Shown: one piece after another, positions 57,458-64,000 of the stretch
Layout of the letters: each line of letters begins with the position of its first letter
Position numbering within the stretch: the stretch's first letter is position 1
Assembly (NCBI GenBank): GCA_021030915.1
Contig: JAGEMR010000003.1
Span: 124,001 to 188,000, forward strand
Length of the DNA stretch: 64,000 nucleotides
Source: Astrothelium macrocarpum
Lineage: Eukaryota > Ascomycota > Dothideomycetes > Trypetheliales > Trypetheliaceae
Reading direction: 5' to 3'
Notes under the pieces: model-generated
What the model saw: only the letters and a program-made list of their open reading frames with translations
What the model was told of the DNA's origin: nothing
The model's database searches: none
Position numbers and translations under genes: made by a program

Positions 57458-59614
57458 ATGGAAGAAGCTCCATCAGCTCGAAGACCTGGCTTGCAAACGC
57501 ACGACACTCTTGATCGCGCTCCACGTCTGACTGGACAGCTGTCTCGAGATGGCATTGCGAATCTCGACATCGATAAAGCAAACGGAAGTGCTAGCCTGGA
57601 CGTCCCTACAGGCATGTCGCTTGATCTTGGCAGCTCCAACCCCAGCACTGCTGCATCCATCATTTCTGACGACGATTATGAGACTGTGACCCGGAAACTC
57701 GACCCCGACGTTCTTATCCGAGCTACCTCCAACGGCGCTCCACCTCCCATATCCTCCCACACTGCCGACGAGACGCAACAAAATGGATCCGCCACCATAC
57801 ACACGCGCTCATCGAGCCTGCAAGTGCGGCTAGAGAAGACAGGAAAGCGAGGGCGGTACCGGCTCACTGCAGACGATCCCGAAATTCGAGACATCATTCA
57901 ACGAGGGCTGGAGCGGGAAGCAGCGCTAGACTCGCGCAAGCAGCGATCGCGACTACGAGATATCATCTTCACGCGGCAGTTTACGACGTTTGATCGACAG
58001 AACCCAGCAACTGCAGACTCGCCGTTCTTTGGCTTCTTCACACTTTTCTGGCTATGCTTGATTGGGATGCTAGTACGGGTGGCAATGTACAATTGGAAAA
58101 TGTATGGAAGTGTGATTGGGAAGCAGGAGATTTTGAAGATGATGTTCGATCGGGATGTGGTGGTGTTGGGGCTGACGGACGGGATTTTGTGTGCGGTGAC
58201 AGCAGTTGGACTTGGCTTGCAGAAGCTGATATTGAAGAATTATCTGGACTGGAATGGATCGGGTTGGATCATTCAGAGTATCTGGCAGGTTTTCTATATT
58301 GCTGCTGCCATTGGGTTCACGCAATATAGAGAGTGGCCGTGGACACATACGATCTTTATTGTGCTGCATTCTATGGTGTTCTTGATGAAGCAGCATAGCT
58401 ATGCTTTTTACAACGGATATTGTAAGTACAGATATGAGTTCTCGCCTATTTTTCCAACTGATGGTTATCAAGTGTCTTCACTTTACAAGCGCCGGGCGGC
58501 GCTGGAAGAAAAATTCGATCAATTAGAAGAAATGGAGCCCGATCTAAATATCAGTCCCCCAGTCTCGCCTACCATCACGAGACAAGATACTTCCAATACT
58601 ACCTCCTCCCAAGTAAAATTCGATGACGAAGGGCTGTACAAAAGGCGGCGGTCTTCAGGCCACCACTTTTCCACCGAGAAATCCGAAGTAGCCAACGTTG
58701 CGGCGACTATTGCATCAGGCAGATCGCTGGATGTCGACCAAATGCGCGCTTTTAAAGAAATTATTAAAACAGAGATTGACAGTCTAAGTGGAGAGTTGAA
58801 GGGTAAAGCTGCCAGCGAAGCTAATGCTTACCCCAATAATCTCACTCTTTACAATTTTGCGGATTGGACATGTCTCCCGACGCTGGTATATGAATTGGAA
58901 TACCCTCGACAAGAAAAGATTCGATGGTGGTATGTGATTGAAAAGACAGCAGCAACTTTCGGATGCATTGGCATTATGATGGTAATAAGTCAAGCTTATC
59001 TGTACCCACCAATGGCCGAGACTGTCCGGATGAAAGAAGTTGGTGTCACTTTAGAGCAAAGAATGGAAGAGTTCCCGTGGATTCTGAGTGACATGCTATT
59101 TCCGTTACTCCTGGAGCAGCTTCTGACGTGGTATGTCATTTGGGTAAGCATGGCTACATTTATATCACGATATTGCGCAGCATCAATTGACACGTTCCAG
59201 GAATGCATTCTCAACGTCTTAGCAGAAGTGACCTGCTTCGCAGACCGTGGATTCTACGGCGCATGGTGGAACAGTGTATCCTGGGACGAATACGCTCGCG
59301 ATTGGAATAGACCTGTGCATAACTTCCTCCTTCGACATGTTTACCGATCCTCCATCTCAGCTTTTCACGTTAGCAAAGGAACGGCGACTTTCATCACTTT
59401 TTTCCTTTCTGCGGTTATTCATGAACTGGTTATGGCCTGTCTCTTCCAGAAAGTCCGGGGTTACCTTTTTACAATGCAGCTCTTACAGGTTCCTTTGGTT
59501 AGTCTTAGCAGAACACGGCTGCTCAAGGGAAGGGTGATTTTGGGCAACGTGATATTCTGGATTGGTCTTTTCGTGGGGCCTAGTTTTTTGACGAGCTTGT
59601 ACTTGATCTTGTAA
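57458..59614 (+). CDS. ARE2: Sterol O-acyltransferase (ARE2/ACAT-like, MBOAT family)
   Basis: One exon, 718 residues, from the first ATG of the frame. A polar, Ser-rich cytosolic leader of about 150 residues precedes the membrane-bound acyltransferase body with eight or more hydrophobic helices (for example FTLFWLCLIGMLVRVAMYNW). Signature elements: FADWTCLPTLVYELEYPR, the substrate motif FYGAWWN from residue 599 followed by WNRPVHNFLLRHVYR, and the catalytic His655 in FFLSAVIHELVM. The enzyme esterifies ergosterol and related sterols with acyl-CoA in the ER for storage in lipid droplets. It lies intact between two RIP-degraded transposon copies (470 bases on the left, about 250 on the right), which makes it a test of how far RIP spreads into unique sequence. 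Confidence 0.95.
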   Translation: MEEAPSARRPGLQTHDTLDRAPRLTGQLSRDGIANLDIDKANGSASLDVPTGMSLDLGSSNPSTAASIISDDDYETVTRKLDPDVLIRATSNGAPPPISSHTADETQQNGSATIHTRSSSLQVRLEKTGKRGRYRLTADDPEIRDIIQRGLEREAALDSRKQRSRLRDIIFTRQFTTFDRQNPATADSPFFGFFTLFWLCLIGMLVRVAMYNWKMYGSVIGKQEILKMMFDRDVVVLGLTDGILCAVTAVGLGLQKLILKNYLDWNGSGWIIQSIWQVFYIAAAIGFTQYREWPWTHTIFIVLHSMVFLMKQHSYAFYNGYCKYRYEFSPIFPTDGYQVSSLYKRRAALEEKFDQLEEMEPDLNISPPVSPTITRQDTSNTTSSQVKFDDEGLYKRRRSSGHHFSTEKSEVANVAATIASGRSLDVDQMRAFKEIIKTEIDSLSGELKGKAASEANAYPNNLTLYNFADWTCLPTLVYELEYPRQEKIRWWYVIEKTAATFGCIGIMMVISQAYLYPPMAETVRMKEVGVTLEQRMEEFPWILSDMLFPLLLEQLLTWYVIWVSMATFISRYCAASIDTFQECILNVLAEVTCFADRGFYGAWWNSVSWDEYARDWNRPVHNFLLRHVYRSSISAFHVSKGTATFITFFLSAVIHELVMACLFQKVRGYLFTMQLLQVPLVSLSRTRLLKGRVILGNVIFWIGLFVGPSFLTSLYLIL

Positions 59615-59864
59615 CATATTAAGAGCATTGGCGCAAGCCTATCGAATGAAGCGAGGCGTAAATGGATGCGTGTATCGGTACGTATGAAGACGAGGGATAA
59701 TAGAATTGGGAGTCATGGTGTTCTTGGCAAGACGGACAAAGTTCAACAAAGGAATAGAAGAAAGGATATCATCTGAGTTCGATAATCAATGCAAAAATGG
59801 ATGCCTAAGCAGGCTGATGCGGAATGATACACGTCCTGTCACAAAACATTCGAGATTAGGAGAA

Positions 59865-60688
59865 TGCACGGCTGTGTGCACGGCCCGGCTGCGTGCACAT
59901 CTGAATTTCGCTCAACACCACGAATTCATTCACGAATTACACCACCAATATGAGCCCAATTGAGGAGGCGATTGCTGCAGCAGATGCGCAGAAATATCCT
60001 AATTACAGTCAGATAGCTAAAATCTATGAAATCGACAGAATTACGTTATCATGATGTCATAGAAATATTACCACGGATTCAAAAAAAATTTAATTTAAAA
60101 TTTATGCGAAATTTTCATAATAATAGAAGATCATATTAATTAAATGAATTAATATATTTACGAATTATAAAATTCCATTATTTAATCGAATATTATAAAA
60201 TTTTGTTATTGAATTTAATAAAATTGAATTAAAACGAAATTGATCTAATAATTTTATGAAACGTTATATAATTGAATTGAAATCAGTCTTTTTAATAATT
60301 TTTGATCTCATATAAAAAAAAATAGATAATTTTAATCAATTATAATTTTATTTTGAATTGATATTAATTTTTAATTTATATTATTTTCATATTAATATTT
60401 ATTTAAATATTTTAAAAAATAAAATAATATAATATTTTTTCATATAATATATATAATATAAATAAAAAGAATTTTATTATTAATTAATTTACGAAATAAT
60501 ATTGGATTTTTATCAAATCAATATATAAATATGATTTATTTTATAGATCAAAAATAAATAATTCGTATAAATGGATTATTATTTCGATAATAATTTATAT
60601 AAATAGAATAAATTTATTTTTTTTATTTATTTATGATTTAAAAATGAATTTAATTCAGAATTTTTAATTTTAAAATTTTGATTCAATT
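59865..60688 (+). mobile_element. Fot1/pogo-type transposon, copy 2, left part
   Basis: The left terminal region GGCTGTGTGCACGGCCCGGC with GCGTGCAC, the shared ACGAATTACACCACCAATATG, and a peptide starting MSPIEEAIAAADAQ from 59950 align with copy 1. RIP-type AT conversion starts near 60060 and the body follows copy 1 (55050-55660) base for base in many stretches. At 60689 it is broken by an LTR retrotransposon, about 820 bases in. The left boundary is uncertain by a few bases because a clear TA is not found at the expected place. The remainder of the copy would lie beyond the window, on the far side of the retrotransposon. Confidence 0.78.
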
Positions 60689-61055
60689 TGTTATGATCCG
60701 AGGTATCCTCGAAGCCAAGTCTACTTCGAATCAAGGTGGCTTCTGAAGTGAGTCGGTGAGGGACTGAACTAATAAAAAATAACGATTGGATTTGATATTC
60801 AAAATTCTACTGAAAACGTTATCAAAGACTAATTTAAAGAATGGTTTTGAATATAACAAGATTATAATGATTTCGCAATATTTTTATATATTTGAATTAT
60901 TCATCAGTATTATCATGATCCTCACGTTCAGTCTAATGAGCCTCATCGTGAAACGGGTGATGTTTATTCAAGATTATATGAATAATTTTTTTTGATATTA
61001 TATTGATTGGTTATTCCCCGACGGGCGGCACCCGCATGGCCGTGGGGTCGTAACA
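60689..61055 (-). repeat. 3' LTR of the gypsy element
   Basis: 367 bases beginning TGTTATGATCCGAGG and ending GGGGTCGTAACA on the plus strand, so its ends are the inverted TGTTA...TAACA pair expected of LTRs. Read on minus it opens TGTTACGACCCC. Its two ends keep GC-rich islands (60700-60770 and 61010-61055), unlike the body. Confidence 0.8.
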
Positions 61056-61819
61056 TTATCCCCTTTTTTTAATCATATGTCCTCATGTGTTATAAATTCG
61101 CCGATTTTCGTGAATCTTTTTAAAAATATCTTTCCGTTCTTCTCCCGACCGTCGTTATCTTATATCAGAGATTTCCCATTTTGATTCCCCAGTCCCTGTC
61201 TCCTGCGATCACTGTCTATTATAAGGATTTATTTGTGTCGTAATGAATTCCCATTTAAAATATTCTGAATATATCAAAAATGGTCGCAAATATATGAATC
61301 TTTCATAATCATTTTTGAATAAAATCTATGAAGAATATCAAAAATATATTGAAAATGATGAAAAAGAATTAACGTAAATATTGATTTGTTTATTAAAAAA
61401 TAAAAAGATTTTTCGTCAAATTGAAAAACGCGTAAAAATGAAAATGGAATATAAATTTGATTTATTATAAAATGAGATGGAGGAAGATTATTCTACGATA
61501 GACGTCACCGTTGACCTCTCCCCTTTTATCTGAGATTCATTTATTCAAATGAACGATATATTATTTAACGAATCGTTAAATTTTGAAATTTTTTGATTTT
61601 TATGAATAATGAATTCCTTTTATGATATTCTTTTATTTTTTTCTGATATTTTTTTAAAATTTCCGTGATTTTTCATATATTCTCTGAAAATGGGTATCCT
61701 TTTTATTTCATCAAATATTTGTGATTATAAAAATCCGTTATTTTCTCGATTTCGAATTCATTTTTCTTTTTTAATTCAAAATGGAATGTTTTCTGATATG
61801 ATATTACTGGATCTGCTGA

Positions 61820-62107
61820 TTATAATAGAAATATATGAAATACTGGATGTATTTTGATATCTATTGATAATTTCAATTTGAAATTCATCGGTCTCTTTTG
61901 TTTTTGTATTAGAAATGGTCCGATTTTGACTAATCCAAATTTTCTTATTGGTAATTTGCTTTTGAGATTTTTGATAAATAAATATATCTTATTCTTCTTT
62001 TTTAACTGAAATTCATTTTTTTTGAATGTATTGATCTTTTTGTCTTTAAATTTTATTTTTTCATTGATTTTTTCAATTTTTCTTTTTGTTTCTATCAAGA
62101 TTTTCAA
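61820..62107 (-). pseudogene. Integrase C-terminal remnant of the gypsy element
   Basis: Minus-strand frame whose peptide includes KKKNKIYLFIKNLKSKLP, FGLVKIGPFLIQKQK, and FKLKLSIDIKIHPVFHIFLL. This corresponds to the gypsy integrase tail with its KLGPFKI and IHPVFHISLL motifs. Lysine, isoleucine and asparagine replace many residues, as expected from G-to-A change. Non-functional. Confidence 0.8.
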
Positions 62108-63789
62108 TTTCTGTTGTATATATCTTTATATTTGATCCGAAGGTATTTCTTCATTCTATTTTTTTATTTTTTTTATTGATTATTCCAAAATACATTTTAT
62201 TGGTATCTTTTTCGTGATTACAGATATCCTCTGATTTAGCGCTAATTATATTATAGATAAAAACAATATCCAATTATTTTATTGGTTATTAATATAATAT
62301 CTTAAATATTATTCCAACGTTTGATTCATTTATTCTATTTGATCATTTATTTTTTTATGATATATTATGGATATTTTTAATTTGATTCCAATTTATTTTA
62401 AAAATGTTTTTCAATATATTGATATAAATCTTTGATTTTTATCAGATATAATATTCGTCGGAATTTTAAAATATTTTATTAATTTCTGAAATATTAATTC
62501 GATTATATGAATTATTTTATATGTCTTTTTGAATTATTCGATAATAATATATTTCGTTAATTTATTCATAATGACTATAATTGCGTCGTATTTGAATCCT
62601 ATCATTGGATCTTTTGATTCTGATAAATCCATTATAAAATTCATGATAATCTATTCGAATGATCTATCTGATGATTCTATCAATATGGCCATTCCTTTCT
62701 TTATCTATATATTATATTTGTTCTTTTGGCAGTATTCGTATTTAATGATATAATTTTGGACGTTTTCTTTCATTCATTCAAAATAACAATTTTTTTGAAT
62801 ATTTTTTATGATTTATACAATTTCTGAATGTCTATAAAATAACCCGTCATGATATTTCTGAATTATTTTTTCGATTTTATTCTATAGAATCGTAATCTTC
62901 TATTCTAATTATATCCTTTTTTTAAAAATGATTAGAATTATATTGATTTTTTTTATAATTTTCTAATAACATGCCATTTTTATTGATTTATAGAATTATT
63001 TGATTATTGATTTTTTTTATTATATAATCTGATCTTCGATTTAAAATATTGATTCTGGGATTATTTTTTTCCGGTATATATTTAATAATAAATTTATATT
63101 ATTTTAGAAATTCTGATCATTTAATCTATTATTAATTCAATTATTTAATTATCGTAAAATAGATAAAATTTTTATGATTTATGAAAATTTCCAAAAATAA
63201 TAATTCTTCGATATAAATTTTCCAATATTATAATACGATGATTATAATAAGAAATTTTTTATCGTGAATATCATAATTCCGTTCTGATTCTAAAAATTTC
63301 CTTGAATAATATTCTATTAAATATCATTTTCTATTCTATATTTATTATCATAAATATATTCTAATTATTAAATCAAATGTATTAATTTCAATTTATATTA
63401 ATTCTGATAATTCAATAATTTTTAATATAGAATTTCGTAAATAATTTTTTTTGAATATTTTGAATTTTTTTTTTTTTTTTTTTTTTGAAGACGAATATTC
63501 TTCCATTTTTGATTAATTCTATTAAAAATTATATTTTGAAAGAATAATTTTCAATAAATCTTCGATTATAATTAACGAATTTCAAAAAAAATTGAATATT
63601 TTTTATATTTTTTGATTCTGACTATTCTTCAATCAATTTCATTTTATCTAAATTGATCTGGATTATTCCTATTTCAATCATATAATTTAAAAAATTGATT
63701 TCTTTTATCCAAAATTCGTATTTTGACAATTTTAACCGTAAATCTTGTTTTTCCAATTCTGAAAATATTTATTTAATATATCGCGTATA

Positions 63790-63860
63790 TTCTTTTTTAA
63801 TTTTTGAATAAATCAAAATATCATTTAGATAAATTATGACAAATTTGTCAAAATAAGATT
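63790..63860 (-). pseudogene. Reverse transcriptase active-site remnant
   Basis: The minus strand reads DKFVIIYLNDILIYS, equivalent to the gypsy reverse transcriptase motif with YLDDILIYS. The first catalytic aspartate codon has become asparagine (GAT to AAT), the G-to-A direction of RIP on the coding strand. Stops surround it. Confidence 0.75.
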
Positions 63861-64000
63861 ATAATATATTATTGATGAATATTTGATAATTAATTGATAT
63901 ATTTATGAATCCAAATGATATGATAAAATATTCAAAATATCCGTATTTTATTCGAAATATTATTTTTCATTTTTCATTTTTTTTCATTCTAATAAAATTA

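Larger units (their letters stand above)
60689..64000 (-). mobile_element. RIP-degraded Ty3/gypsy LTR retrotransposon, minus orientation, truncated by window end
   Basis: An LTR (60689-61055) is followed at 61056 by TTATCCCC and a T7 tract; read on the minus strand this is a polypurine tract immediately before the LTR, so the element runs on minus and this is its 3' LTR. Integrase C-terminal and reverse transcriptase remnants (separate entries) follow in the order expected for gypsy elements read right to left. The internal part is about 85-90 percent AT by eye, with stops everywhere. The 5' LTR and gag lie past 64000. Confidence 0.85.

Noticed and set aside
63464..63486. Long T run near the right end
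   Set aside because: A simple homopolymer in RIP-degraded sequence, with no sign of a terminator or array.

Overview
The window is nuclear DNA of a filamentous ascomycete (Pezizomycotina). The genes have many short introns (about 43-80 bases, GT..AG, with CTNAC-type branch points). The families are typical of that group: fungal rhodopsin/PTH11-like membrane proteins, a TRI12-like MFS pump, Zn2Cys6 regulator, GMC oxidoreductase, CorA-like proteins, and kinase-vWA fusions. The repeats on the right are converted to extremely AT-rich sequence in the way repeat-induced point mutation (RIP) does. I rebuilt exon structures by eye from splice signals and reading-frame continuity, so junctions are models.

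Left part (1-6 kb) is conserved housekeeping: a three-exon NEDD8/RUB1 gene with an 11-base first exon, Elongin-A on the minus strand, and a THO-complex subunit 7-like gene. From 7.4 to 17.6 kb lies an accessory block: a small unknown gene, a CorA-like membrane protein that appears frameshifted, a 956-residue pseudokinase/kinase-vWA fusion, a decayed partial copy of the CorA-like gene near 16 kb, and a Cys-rich one-helix membrane protein with an in-frame stop. From 18 to 31 kb, all on minus: a possible small secreted protein, a nine-exon MFS pump, a PTH11-like receptor, a short-chain dehydrogenase and an uncharacterised basic (probably nuclear) protein.

At 32.7-36.3 kb sits a divergent pair sharing about 450 bases of promoter: an uncharacterised tail-anchored membrane protein and a trypsin-like serine protease with complete His/Asp/Ser positions and DSGYxS motifs at both ends. 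This pair is the best candidate in the window for an undescribed two-component system, perhaps of the regulated-cell-death or allorecognition kind; that function is inference only. A GMC oxidoreductase and a second PTH11-like receptor follow.

At 43.0-51.4 kb is a compact terpenoid cluster: a P450 and a class I sesquiterpene synthase in tandem on plus, then on minus a methionine aminopeptidase with an unusual hydrophobic N-terminus and a Zn2Cys6 regulator. Methionine aminopeptidase is the known target of fumagillin-type sesquiterpenoids, so a self-resistance role is worth testing. A second, complete CorA-like gene follows.

The right end (54.8-64 kb) holds two direct copies of a RIP-degraded Fot1/pogo-type DNA transposon flanking an intact sterol O-acyltransferase (ARE2-like) gene. 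The second copy is interrupted by a RIP-degraded Ty3/gypsy retrotransposon in minus orientation that runs off the window.
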